A stretch of 64,000 bases of DNA from CAWKKW01 sp963850345 (lineage in GTDB: Bacteria; Acidobacteriota; Terriglobia; Terriglobales; Acidobacteriaceae): the NCBI GenBank assembly GCA_963850345.1, contig CAWKKW010000002.1, positions 186,001 to 250,000 of the forward strand. Direction: 5' to 3'. Positions within the stretch are counted from its first letter, which is position 1. Each line of letters begins with the position of its first letter. Under the pieces are notes generated by a model. The model ran no database searches and was not told the DNA's origin. It was given only the letters and a program-made list of their open reading frames with translations. Both the position numbers and the translations under genes were made by a program. This document shows positions 36,269 to 44,773 of this stretch, piece by piece.

Positions 36269-37324
36269 ATGGCCGTCACCATGAAAGATATCGCCCGTGA
36301 TCTGGGAGTCTCAGTGGTCACGGTGTCAAAGGTGCTTCGTAACCATGCGGACATCGGAAGTGAGACCCGGGAACGTGTTCTTCGGCGCATCAAGGAAGTC
36401 AACTACCGGCCAAATCTGACTGCGCGAAGCCTGGTCACGGGGCGCACCTTTCTGGTGGGGCTCATCGTACCTGATCTCCTGCACCCATTCTTCGCCGAGG
36501 TGGCCAAGGCTCTTTCCAACGCACTGCGGAAACATGGCTATTACCTGATCATCTCCTCTTCGGAAGAAGATCCTGAACTGGAAGCGCGCGAGATCGACCA
36601 GTTGCTGGGCCGTGGACTGGATGCGCTGATCATCGCCTCGTCCAGCCCTAGCCCCGAAACGCTGGTCAAGGTGGAGGAACAGCAGACTCCCTACATTTTG
36701 ATCGACCGGCAATTCTCAGGGCGCCAGGCGAACTTTATCGGCGTCGACGACAAGGCCGTCGGCAGGCTCGCGACCGAACACCTCATCGCCGTGGGTTGCA
36801 AACGCATCGCTCATATCCGGGGTCCGGAGAATATACCCGGCGTTCGCCGTCTCGAAGGCTACCAGCAGGCCCTGCGCGAACACCGTCGTGCACTCAACGA
36901 AAACTATGTGGTCGCAGGACGTACGGTGGACGTAGACAGCCGCGATCGGGGCGCGGAAGCCATGGGTCGTCTCCTTCAACTTGAGACACGGCCCGACGGA
37001 GTCTTCTGTTATAACGACCCGCTGGCGATGGGCGCTATCGACCGCATACTGGAGGCAGGTTTGAGGGTGCCGGAAGACATCGCGGTGATCGGCTGCGGAA
37101 ATCTGCACTACGATTCGTCGTTGCGCGTGGCGCTGTCGAGCATCGATCAGCAAAGCCGGCAGATGGGCGAGCGCGCGGCCAAACTGGTGCTGCAACTGGT
37201 TGAGTCGAAGACGCCGCTCCGTCCAAAAAACATCGTTCTCGAATCCAGGGTGGTGGCTCGGCTGTCAACCCAAAGGAGCCGCCGGCCCAAGGCAAGTGCC
37301 GCAGCAAAGACGACAGCGACGTAG
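36269..37324 (+). CDS. LacI-family transcriptional regulator
   Basis: This protein of about 351 aa has an N-terminal LacI helix-turn-helix and hinge (MKDIARDLGVSVVTVSKVLRNHADIGSETRERV then RPNLTARSLVTG), followed by a periplasmic-binding-like effector domain (FLVGLIVPDLLHPFFAEV, GVDDKAVGRLATEHLIAVG, CYNDPLAMGAI). Such proteins repress sugar-use genes until a sugar or sugar acid binds. It stands between the mutarotase and dehydratase genes, so it probably controls this locus. The start could be 36269 or 36281. It converges with the dehydratase gene, whose stop lies 48 bases away. Confidence 0.92.
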   Translation: MAVTMKDIARDLGVSVVTVSKVLRNHADIGSETRERVLRRIKEVNYRPNLTARSLVTGRTFLVGLIVPDLLHPFFAEVAKALSNALRKHGYYLIISSSEEDPELEAREIDQLLGRGLDALIIASSSPSPETLVKVEEQQTPYILIDRQFSGRQANFIGVDDKAVGRLATEHLIAVGCKRIAHIRGPENIPGVRRLEGYQQALREHRRALNENYVVAGRTVDVDSRDRGAEAMGRLLQLETRPDGVFCYNDPLAMGAIDRILEAGLRVPEDIAVIGCGNLHYDSSLRVALSSIDQQSRQMGERAAKLVLQLVESKTPLRPKNIVLESRVVARLSTQRSRRPKASAAAKTTAT

Positions 37325-37371
37325 CGACGCCAGCCTGCCCGATACCGTCGGGACCTTGTTGCGACGAGCCC

Positions 37372-39006
37372 CTACAACGAGACGCCGCGCTTCCAGGGAA
37401 TGAAGTCGTCCTGCCGCAGGTCTTCCGCCTTGGTGTGCTTCTCTCCACTGGCAATTTCGAGCACCAGTGCAAGAATCTGCTCGCCCATCTCTTTAATGGT
37501 GGACTGGCCGCTGATGATCGGCCCTGCATCGATGTCGATGATGTCCGGCATGCGCTCAGCAAGTGCTGTGTTGGTCGAGATTTTGACTACCGGGGCCACT
37601 GGATTGCCTGTTGGCGTACCCAGCCCGGTCGTGAACAGCACGATGTTCGCTCCGGCCCCGGCCTGCGCCGTCACGCACTCCACATCGTTGCCCGGCGTGC
37701 ACAGCAGGTTCAAGCCCTGGGCGGTGGCATACTCTGGGAAATCCAGAACGTCCCGCACCGGACTTGTCCCGCTCTTCCTCGCCGCGCCGGCTGATTTCAT
37801 CGCGTCGGTGATGAGTCCGTCCTGAATGTTGCCCGGCGACGGGTTCATCTCAAAGCCCGAGTGAACTGCCCTGGCCCGGGCCTGGTAGTCCTGCATAAGC
37901 TGGATAAAGCGGTCAGCGATCTGAGGCTCCGCGCAGCGATCGATCAGGTTTTGCTCCATGCCACAGAGCTCGGGAAATTCAGAGAGGATGGAGCGCGCGC
38001 CCACCCCGGCCAGCACATCCGACACATGACCAATGGCGGGGTTCGCCGAGATGCCCGAGAACCCATCCGATCCGCCGCACTTGAGTCCGACAGTGAGGTG
38101 CTGGATCGAAGCAGGCTTCCGCGTCAAGCGATTGGCCTCCGCCAAGCCGTCAAAGGTTGCGCGAATGGCATTGCCGATCATGTTCGACTCGAGGCCAGAC
38201 TGTTGCTGGTCGAAGATGTGCACCGGTTTGTGCCCCTCCGGATCTCGCCGGTGGAGCTCCTCGAGCAGCAGAGACGATTGTGCATTCTGGCAGCCTAGGC
38301 TCAACACCGTTGCTCCCGCCACGTTGGGGTGATGGATGTAGCCGGCCAGCAATCCGCATAGCGTGCGCGAATCTTCCCGTGTGCCACCGCATCCGCCTTG
38401 GTGCAGCAGGAACTTGATGCCGTCTACATTGGGGAAGGCGCGCGAGGGGCCTTGTTGCTCTTCGACCACCGCCGCAGCCTCGGAACCGCGTGTGTAGCTT
38501 CGCAGCAGGCCGCGTACCTGCTCGCGATACTGCTTGGGCCGGCCGTAGCCAAGTTCTTCCTCAAACGCTTCGCGCAGTGCCTCGACGTTGCGGTTCTCGC
38601 AAAACACCAGGGGAATGACCAGCCAGTAATTCCGTGTGCCGACCTGTCCATCCTTGCGGTGAAAGCCGTTGAAGGTGCGCCCGGTCCAGCGGCTGACATC
38701 CGGAGCAGTCCATTCGAACTTCTTCCCCTTGTTGCGGAAGCCGGATGCGTCATGCTGCACGTTGCGTGTCGAGAGCAGGCCTCCGCTGGGCAGAGCCTCG
38801 CGAACACGACCCACCATGCCGCCATACATGATGACTTCGGTGCCCACGGGCATCTCCGCGTCGGCAAACTTGTGCTTCGCAGGAATTTTGGCCGCAGTGG
38901 TGTAAACGTGTTCAGCAACCGTAACCTGCTCGCCGGCAGGCAGGTCGGAAAGTGCAACCACTACGTTATCGCGTGGGTCTAGCTTTAGAGCTTTCTGAAT
39001 GGCCAC
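37372..39006 (-). CDS. UxaA-family sugar-acid dehydratase (altronate dehydratase type)
   Basis: This 544-aa protein is a full-length UxaA-type dehydratase. An N-terminal SAF domain (residues about 1-105, LPAGEQVTVAEHVYTTAAKIPAKHK) is joined to the catalytic part with GTRNYWLVIP, HQGGCGGTRED and SLGCQNAQ. These enzymes remove water from altronate or related aldonates (including L-fuconate in some bacteria) to give 2-keto-3-deoxy acids. Context (FucP, lactonase, KDG kinase, KDPG aldolase) fits either. It is transcribed divergently from the SDR-led operon, with 222 bases between. Product identity is inferred. Confidence 0.88.
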   Translation of the reverse strand: MAIQKALKLDPRDNVVVALSDLPAGEQVTVAEHVYTTAAKIPAKHKFADAEMPVGTEVIMYGGMVGRVREALPSGGLLSTRNVQHDASGFRNKGKKFEWTAPDVSRWTGRTFNGFHRKDGQVGTRNYWLVIPLVFCENRNVEALREAFEEELGYGRPKQYREQVRGLLRSYTRGSEAAAVVEEQQGPSRAFPNVDGIKFLLHQGGCGGTREDSRTLCGLLAGYIHHPNVAGATVLSLGCQNAQSSLLLEELHRRDPEGHKPVHIFDQQQSGLESNMIGNAIRATFDGLAEANRLTRKPASIQHLTVGLKCGGSDGFSGISANPAIGHVSDVLAGVGARSILSEFPELCGMEQNLIDRCAEPQIADRFIQLMQDYQARARAVHSGFEMNPSPGNIQDGLITDAMKSAGAARKSGTSPVRDVLDFPEYATAQGLNLLCTPGNDVECVTAQAGAGANIVLFTTGLGTPTGNPVAPVVKISTNTALAERMPDIIDIDAGPIISGQSTIKEMGEQILALVLEIASGEKHTKAEDLRQDDFIPWKRGVSL

Positions 39007-39133
39007 TCTTCATCCTCTGGAATTGCTTCGGCACGGCGGCACTCGCCCGCTGGTTCTGTGTCCAGCCGTTTCCTGCGGACCCTATAATGATTCTACTTTT
39101 CGGAAGGCGAATCGCGAACTCTTTATGCTGATT

Positions 39134-39164
39134 TACAGTGACATCTGTATCGTTTACTGTATCG
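39134..39164. promoter_or_regulatory. Candidate operator between dehydratase and SDR operon
   Basis: An inverted repeat TACAG-N6-CTGTA (39134-39149) overlaps a direct repeat of CTGTATCG (39145-39152 and 39157-39164). The second copy reads CGATACAGTAA on the other strand and nearly matches the site at 36223-36233. A regulator binding both promoters is a reasonable guess. Confidence 0.45.
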
Positions 39165-39228
39165 GTTTAAGGAGCCGCCAATTCTCCCGCCAAAGAGCCC
39201 ATTTTTGAGTCGAAAGGCATAGCAGGGG

Positions 39229-40005
39229 ATGGTCACATCGATCTTCGATCTAAGTGGAAAGACGGCGGTTGTGGTGGGCGGCACCACGGGAATTGGGCAT
39301 GCGCTGTCACTTGGGCTGGCAGCGGCGGGCGCGGATGTGGTGGCTTCGGCGCGGCGCGTGGACCAGCTGGAACACACGGCAGCCGAGATCGAGGCAAAGG
39401 GCAGAAAGACTCTCCGTATTCCCTCCGATGTAAAGAACCGTGCTTCGCTGATCGCGCTGCGCGATGCTGTCCTGGCCGCTTTCGGCAAAGTGGACATTCT
39501 GATCAACTGCGCTGGAATCACCAAGCGAACCGCTTCGTTGGACGTGAGCGACGAGGAGTGGAGCAACATTCTCGACACCAATCTGAACGGCACGCTTCGT
39601 GGATGCCAGGTCTTCGGTGAGGTCATGCTCAAGCGGGGCTATGGGCGCATCATCAACATCGCCTCTCTCGCGACCTTTGTCGGTTTGTTTGAAGTGGCCG
39701 CGTATGGCGCGAGCAAGGCTGCGGTCGGCGCGCTCACCAAGACGCTGGCCGTCGAGTGGTCGAGGCACGGGGTTTTAGTCAACGCCATCGCCCCGGGATT
39801 GTTTCGCACGGATTTGAATGCCAAGCTGCTGGACACTACCGACCGAGGCCGCGAGTTTCTCACGCGCACACCGATGGGAAGATTTGGCAAGACGGAAGAG
39901 TTGGTCGGGGCAGCGGTCTTCCTGGCCTCCGATGCTGCGTCGTTTGTGACCGGCGAAATTCTTGTAGTCGATGGCGGCTTTCTCGCGAGTGGCGTGAATC
40001 AGTAG
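39229..40005 (+). CDS. SDR dehydrogenase (KduD / 2-deoxy-gluconate dehydrogenase type)
   Basis: This 258-aa classical SDR has the cofactor site VVVGGTTGIGHALS, the structural motif NCAGITKRT and the catalytic Ser (NIASL) and YGASK. It has the size and pattern of KduD/gluconate-5-dehydrogenase enzymes that interconvert keto-sugar acids with NAD(P). In fucose pathways an SDR oxidises 2-keto-3-deoxy-L-fuconate, an alternative here. AGGGG immediately precedes ATG 39229. It is the first gene of a seven-gene same-strand run ending with FucP, and the next gene starts 43 bases on. Confidence 0.88.
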   Translation: MVTSIFDLSGKTAVVVGGTTGIGHALSLGLAAAGADVVASARRVDQLEHTAAEIEAKGRKTLRIPSDVKNRASLIALRDAVLAAFGKVDILINCAGITKRTASLDVSDEEWSNILDTNLNGTLRGCQVFGEVMLKRGYGRIINIASLATFVGLFEVAAYGASKAAVGALTKTLAVEWSRHGVLVNAIAPGLFRTDLNAKLLDTTDRGREFLTRTPMGRFGKTEELVGAAVFLASDAASFVTGEILVVDGGFLASGVNQ

Positions 40006-40048
40006 TCGTGCCGCCTGGCAGCAAACCATGGCATGGAGTGAACAACAG

Positions 40049-41161
40049 ATGGACGCAAAGCCGGGCGCACTGAAGTTGAAAGCCCGAGAAGAATGCCGTT
40101 GGGACCTGGTCAGCCTGGGAGAGGTGATGTTGCGCCTGGACCCCGGCGACGGGCGAATCGCTACGACGCGGCAGTTCACGGTGTGGGAAGGCGGGGGCGA
40201 GTATAACGTCGCCCGCGGCCTAAAGCGCTGCTTTGGGCAAAGAACGGCAATTGTAACTGCGCTTGCTGACAATCCGGTCGGGCGCCTAGTCGAGGATCTG
40301 ATGTACCAGGGCGGAGTCGACCAGACATACGTACGGTGGGCTAAGTACGACGGAGTGGGTCGCGAGGTCAGGAACGGGCTGAACTTTACCGAGCGGGGCT
40401 TTGGCGTGCGTGCAGCGCTAGGCTGTTCGGACCGCGGTCACACGGCTGTGTCCAAGCTCAAACCCGGCGATATCGATTGGGACTCTATCTTTGCGACGGA
40501 CGGCACTCGGTGGTTTCACACCGGCGGCATCTTCTGCGCGTTGTCGGATACCACGCCGATGGTTGCGCAGGAGGCGATGGAGGCGGCGCATCGTCATGGC
40601 GTTATCGTTTCTTATGACCTCAACTATCGAGATTCGCTATGGAAAGCGATCGGTGGCAAGCAGCGCGCACTCGAGGTAAACAGCCGGCTCGCTCCCTTCG
40701 TCGACGTGATGCTTGGAAACGAAGAGGACTTTACCGCATCTCTCGGTTTCGAAGTGGAAGGGCTGGATGAGCACCTTTCTGATCTCGAGAGCGAGAACTT
40801 TCGCAGGATGATTCACAAGGCCGTAGCGAAGTATCCAAATTTCAATGTGGTTGCGACCACGCTTCGCAATGCTCGAACCGCAACCCTGAATGACTGGGGC
40901 GCGGTCTGCTATTTTGACGGTGATTTCTATGAGGCAGCGGCGATGCCAAACGTGGAAATTTTCGACCGTGTAGGTGGAGGTGATTCGTTCGCTTCCGGTC
41001 TTATCTACGGCCTGCTCGCTGATAAGGGGCCGCAATGGGCGGTGGAGTGTGGCCGTGCGCACGGGGCGCTGGCGATGACCACACCGGGTGACACAACCAT
41101 GGTTACATTACCCGAAGTCGAGCGGCTGATGAAAGGTGGAACGGCGCGCGTACAGCGTTAG
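40049..41161 (+). CDS. kdgK: PfkB-family sugar kinase, probable 2-keto-3-deoxygluconate kinase
   Basis: This protein of about 370 aa is a ribokinase-fold sugar kinase. It starts with LGEVMLRLDPGD, has the family signature GGGEYNVARGLKR, and its catalytic Asp lies in FDRVGGGDSFASGLIYGL. KDG kinases phosphorylate 2-keto-3-deoxygluconate at C6, the step before the aldolase encoded 12 bases downstream. A 6-deoxy acid such as 2-keto-3-deoxyfuconate could not be phosphorylated this way, so this gene points to hexuronate or gluconate substrates. The start is uncertain: 40028 is also possible, and I chose 40049 because GGAG lies ten bases before it. Confidence 0.88.
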   Translation: MDAKPGALKLKAREECRWDLVSLGEVMLRLDPGDGRIATTRQFTVWEGGGEYNVARGLKRCFGQRTAIVTALADNPVGRLVEDLMYQGGVDQTYVRWAKYDGVGREVRNGLNFTERGFGVRAALGCSDRGHTAVSKLKPGDIDWDSIFATDGTRWFHTGGIFCALSDTTPMVAQEAMEAAHRHGVIVSYDLNYRDSLWKAIGGKQRALEVNSRLAPFVDVMLGNEEDFTASLGFEVEGLDEHLSDLESENFRRMIHKAVAKYPNFNVVATTLRNARTATLNDWGAVCYFDGDFYEAAAMPNVEIFDRVGGGDSFASGLIYGLLADKGPQWAVECGRAHGALAMTTPGDTTMVTLPEVERLMKGGTARVQR

Positions 41162-41173
41162 CTGGTGGACGGC

Positions 41174-41830
41174 ATGCATAAGTCAAAGGTGTTGGATCAG
41201 ATCAGGCGCGTGGGAGTTCTCCCCGTCTTACGGGCGAAGTCGGCCGAAGAGGCGATTGCCTTGGCGAATGCGATTGAGGCAGGTGGCATCTCCGTTCTCG
41301 AAGTGACGATGACTGTGCCGGGAGCAATCGAGGTGATTCGGCGGCTGGTGAATGAGGCAGGAGATCGTGTGCTCATCGGTGCCGGCACAGTACTCGACCC
41401 GGAGACGGCGCGCGCCTGCATGCTGGCTGGAGCAGAGTTCATCGTGAGCCCGGCTCTCAACGTTGAGACCATCCGGATGTGCAGGAGATACAACGTCGCG
41501 GTGATGCCCGGGGCCTTGACGCCGACGGAGGTGGTTGCAGCCTGGGAGGCGGGCGCCGATGTGGTGAAGGTCTTCCCGTGTAACGCGATGGGCGGCGCCG
41601 GATACCTGAAGACTCTCAAGGGCCCTCTTCCGGAAATCGAACTGATTCCGACCGGAGGGGTCACGTTGACAACGGCGCATGAGTTTCTGCAGGCGGGCGC
41701 CTTTGCCATCGGAGTAGGCGGCGATCTGGTGGATAACAAGGCCATCCGCGACGGCAGGCCGGAGATTGTAACCGAGAATGCAAAGAAATATTTGGAGATC
41801 GTACGCAAGACTCGCGGCGGATCGGCGTGA
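41174..41830 (+). CDS. eda: KDPG/KHG aldolase
   Basis: This class I aldolase of about 218 aa splits 2-keto-3-deoxy-6-phosphogluconate to pyruvate and glyceraldehyde 3-phosphate (Entner-Doudoroff-type end step). The Glu in SVLEVTMTVPG and the Schiff-base Lys in ADVVKVFPCNAMGG are present, as is the phosphate-binding loop LIPTGGV. It starts 12 bases after the kinase stop. The frame opens at a GTG (41165), but ATG 41174 is preferred. It may also cleave 2-keto-3-deoxyfuconate to pyruvate and lactaldehyde, which is known for some relatives. Confidence 0.92.
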   Translation: MHKSKVLDQIRRVGVLPVLRAKSAEEAIALANAIEAGGISVLEVTMTVPGAIEVIRRLVNEAGDRVLIGAGTVLDPETARACMLAGAEFIVSPALNVETIRMCRRYNVAVMPGALTPTEVVAAWEAGADVVKVFPCNAMGGAGYLKTLKGPLPEIELIPTGGVTLTTAHEFLQAGAFAIGVGGDLVDNKAIRDGRPEIVTENAKKYLEIVRKTRGGSA

Positions 41831-41897
41831 ATGCGCGGCATGAAGGCTGATTCCATAGTTTGAACTTGCTTCGAAGTTTGACGGATGTGGGGAATGG

Positions 41898-42857
41898 ATG
41901 ACGGAGAGCACAGAAGCGAATTTGATGGAGTACCGCAAACTGGGCCACACGGAGTTTGAGGTCTCAGTAGTTGGGTTCGGCGCATCTCCGCTGGGCAACG
42001 TGTTCCACCAAACCGATCCGGCCGAGGGACGACGCGCTGTTCATCTGGCCATCGAGCGCGGCATCAACTTCTTCGACGTATCGCCATACTACGGCTTGAC
42101 GCTCGCGGAGACGCGACTTGGCGAAGCATTAGCCGGACTTCGCCACAAGGTGGTGCTCGCCACTAAATGTGGTCGTTACGGCGCCGAGGAATTTGATTTC
42201 TCTGCAAAAAGAATCACGGCTGGTCTGGAAGACTCATTGAAGCGGTTGCAAACCGATCATGTGGATCTGTTGCAGGCCCACGATGTGGAATTTGGAAATG
42301 TGCAGCAGATCATCGATGAGACCATTCCCGCGATGAGAAGGCTGCAAGAACAGGGAAAGACGCGCAGCATCGGTATCACGGGCTATCCCCTAAACACATT
42401 GGCACGGATTGCGAAGGCTGTACCTGTTGACACCATTCTCTCCTACTGTCGCTACAACCTGATGATTACCGATATGGACGCTGTACTCACACCGTTGGCG
42501 AGGGAATGCGGCATCGGGTTAATCAACGCTTCGGCGTTAAACATGGGAATCCTTACAGAGCGCGGGGCGCCCGACTGGCATCCTGCACCGCAATCCCTAA
42601 GAGAAGCCGGGCAAAAGGCTGCAAAATTATGTCGCAGCCGGGGAGTGGATCTGTCGGAGTTGGCGCTTCGCTTCGCCTTCGATCACCCTTACGTTTCGAG
42701 TACGCTGGTGGGTATCTCGTCGCAAGCCCACCTACACGCTGCACTGCAATTGCTGTCGGCCCAGACGGATCGTGCGCTGGTCGAAGAGGTGCGCAGTTTG
42801 ATGGCACCCTTGTTGGACTATGTCTGGCCATCAGGACGGCCTGAGAATCATGGCTGA
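41898..42857 (+). CDS. Aldo/keto reductase, probable sugar 1-dehydrogenase
   Basis: This 319-aa AKR resembles bacterial L-fucose/D-arabinose dehydrogenases and L-galactose dehydrogenases. It has NFFDVSPYYG with the catalytic Tyr, VLATKCGRYG with the Lys and VDLLQAHDVEF with the His. It oxidises an aldose at C1 to a lactone with NAD(P). The lactonase-type gene overlaps its last eight bases, an arrangement that supports a dehydrogenase-lactonase pair. The start could be 41898 or 41925. Confidence 0.88.
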   Translation: MTESTEANLMEYRKLGHTEFEVSVVGFGASPLGNVFHQTDPAEGRRAVHLAIERGINFFDVSPYYGLTLAETRLGEALAGLRHKVVLATKCGRYGAEEFDFSAKRITAGLEDSLKRLQTDHVDLLQAHDVEFGNVQQIIDETIPAMRRLQEQGKTRSIGITGYPLNTLARIAKAVPVDTILSYCRYNLMITDMDAVLTPLARECGIGLINASALNMGILTERGAPDWHPAPQSLREAGQKAAKLCRSRGVDLSELALRFAFDHPYVSSTLVGISSQAHLHAALQLLSAQTDRALVEEVRSLMAPLLDYVWPSGRPENHG

Positions 42858-43692
42858 GCGGATCGATGCACATCATCACCTCTGGCGCTACAGCGCAGAC
42901 CAGTACGACTGGATCGACGACAGAATGCACGTCCTCCAGCGCGATTTTCTCCCAGGCGACCTGGAAGCCGCAGCCGGACAGGCCAGCATGGATGGAACGA
43001 TTGCAGTGCAGGCCCGACAGTCGATCGAAGAAACAGAATGGCTACTGTCGCTGGCCGGTGAATCCACCTTGATCCGGGGAGTCGTTGGCTGGGCTCCGCT
43101 GATGAGCGACAACTTAGGATCCGTTTTGGATCGCCTTCGCGCAAACCACAAATTGAAGGGTCTGAGGCACGTGGTCCAGGCCGAGCCAGACGACGATTTC
43201 ATTCTGCGAAGCGATTTCAATCGCGGGCTCGCAAGCCTGCTGGGTACGGGTCTTGTGTATGACATTCTGATCTTCGAACGGCATCTGCCCCAGACCATTC
43301 AGTTCGTCGATCGCCATCCGCAACAGGTATTCGTGCTGGACCACATCGCAAAACCGGCAATCGCCAAGAAGCAACTGGAGCCCTGGCGTTCAAACCTGCT
43401 GGAGCTCGCCAAACGAGAGAATGTGTATTGCAAAGTGTCGGGGATGGTGACAGAAGCAGACTGGACGCGCTGGTCTGATGCGGACCTGCGACCTTACTGG
43501 GATACAGTGCTCCAGTGTTTCGGTCCGGAGCGTTTGATGTTCGGCTCGGATTGGCCGGTGTGCCTGGTCGCTTCCTCCTACGAGCGCTGGCTGCAGACGG
43601 TTGCCGGCTGGACGAATGCACTCACCAGCAGCGGGCGCGATAGCATCCTGGGGGAAACCGCAAAGAAAGTATACGGACTGGCTAAGTCTTGA
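42850..43692 (+). CDS. Amidohydrolase-family sugar lactonase (L-fuconolactonase type)
   Basis: This 280-aa metal-dependent hydrolase of the amidohydrolase-2 family has RIDAHHHLW at the N-terminus (the HxH metal ligands), FVLDHIAKP and MFGSDWPV near the end. Relatives open L-fucono- and L-rhamnono-lactones. ATG 42850 lies inside the end of the aldo/keto reductase gene (8-base overlap), indicating coupled translation and probably sequential steps: dehydrogenase, then lactonase. The frame opens at 42820, but the family start is at MAERIDAHHH. Confidence 0.88.
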   Translation: MAERIDAHHHLWRYSADQYDWIDDRMHVLQRDFLPGDLEAAAGQASMDGTIAVQARQSIEETEWLLSLAGESTLIRGVVGWAPLMSDNLGSVLDRLRANHKLKGLRHVVQAEPDDDFILRSDFNRGLASLLGTGLVYDILIFERHLPQTIQFVDRHPQQVFVLDHIAKPAIAKKQLEPWRSNLLELAKRENVYCKVSGMVTEADWTRWSDADLRPYWDTVLQCFGPERLMFGSDWPVCLVASSYERWLQTVAGWTNALTSSGRDSILGETAKKVYGLAKS

Positions 43693-43712
43693 AGTTGGAG
43701 CGGAGACAAACT

Positions 43713-44729
43713 ATGAAGGCACTCGTAATGAGGAGGCCAGGAGAAGTAGCCCTGGAGGATGTCCCGCAGGTGAGCGGGAAAGAGAACGAACTGCTGCTGA
43801 AGGTGCGGATGATCGGTCTTTGCGGAAGCGATCTAAATTCATATCGCGGCAAGAATCCGATGGTGGCCTTCCCTCGCATTCCAGGGCACGAGGTCGCGGC
43901 TACTATTGTTGAGACAAGTTCGCACAATCCTGCTCTGGCTGCAGGTGTGAATGTAACGCTCTCTCCCTACACACAGTGCGGAAAATGCCCAGCCTGCTTG
44001 CGCAATCGGCCGAACGCATGCCAGTTCAACGAGACGCTCGGCGTGCAGCGCGACGGTGCGTTGCGGGAGTACATTACAGCGCCCGCGGAGAAACTGTATC
44101 TTGCAGATCTGACGATCAAGGAGCTGTGCTTGGTTGAGCCGCTGACGGTGGGATTTCACGCCGTGGCGCGCGGCCGAGTAAGTGCGGAGGACGTCGTTGC
44201 TATCTTCGGATGCGGCGGTGTAGGGTTAGGTGCGGTTGCGGGTTCGGGGTTTCGAGGGGCAAAGACGATTGCCATCGATGTGGATGATACGAAATTGGAG
44301 ATTGCCACGAGAGCCGGCGCCACTGACACGATCAACACCAGACGCGAGTCTCTCCATGAGCGGCTGCTGAAGTTAACGAACGGCCGGGGTCCGGATGTCG
44401 TGATCGAAGCCATTGGCTTGCCAGAGACATTCCGCGCCGCCGTTGAAGAAGTCGCATTTACCGGGCGCGTTGTCTATATCGGATACGCGAAGGAACCGGT
44501 GGCGTACGAGACTCGCTTGTTCGTACAGAAGGAGCTCGATATCCTTGGTTCCCGTAATGCCCTGCCAGAGGACTTCCGCGAGGTCATCCGCATGCTTGAA
44601 CAGCATCGATTTCCGGTCGAAGAGGCTGTCAGCGTCGTAGTCCCGATCGATGAGGCTCCGCAGATGATTCGGGCATGGAGCGAGAATCCGGCAGGGTTTT
44701 CCAAGATCTTAGTAAGTCTCGATGAGTAA
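43713..44729 (+). CDS. Zinc-binding alcohol dehydrogenase
   Basis: This 338-aa medium-chain dehydrogenase has the catalytic-zinc Cys and His in LCGSDLNSYRG and FPRIPGHEVAA. The structural-zinc cysteines are in QCGKCPACLRNRPNAC, and the cofactor loop is FGCGGVGLGAVAG. It oxidises a secondary alcohol with NAD(P). In this operon it may act on a keto-deoxy acid, on lactaldehyde from fucose breakdown, or on the sugar itself. GGAG seven bases before ATG 43713 gives the start. It lies 20 bases after the lactonase gene and 44 before FucP. Confidence 0.88.
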   Translation: MKALVMRRPGEVALEDVPQVSGKENELLLKVRMIGLCGSDLNSYRGKNPMVAFPRIPGHEVAATIVETSSHNPALAAGVNVTLSPYTQCGKCPACLRNRPNACQFNETLGVQRDGALREYITAPAEKLYLADLTIKELCLVEPLTVGFHAVARGRVSAEDVVAIFGCGGVGLGAVAGSGFRGAKTIAIDVDDTKLEIATRAGATDTINTRRESLHERLLKLTNGRGPDVVIEAIGLPETFRAAVEEVAFTGRVVYIGYAKEPVAYETRLFVQKELDILGSRNALPEDFREVIRMLEQHRFPVEEAVSVVVPIDEAPQMIRAWSENPAGFSKILVSLDE

Positions 44730-44773
44730 CGTATAACAACAGAGATTCATTTTTGACCTCAAGGGCATTCCAC

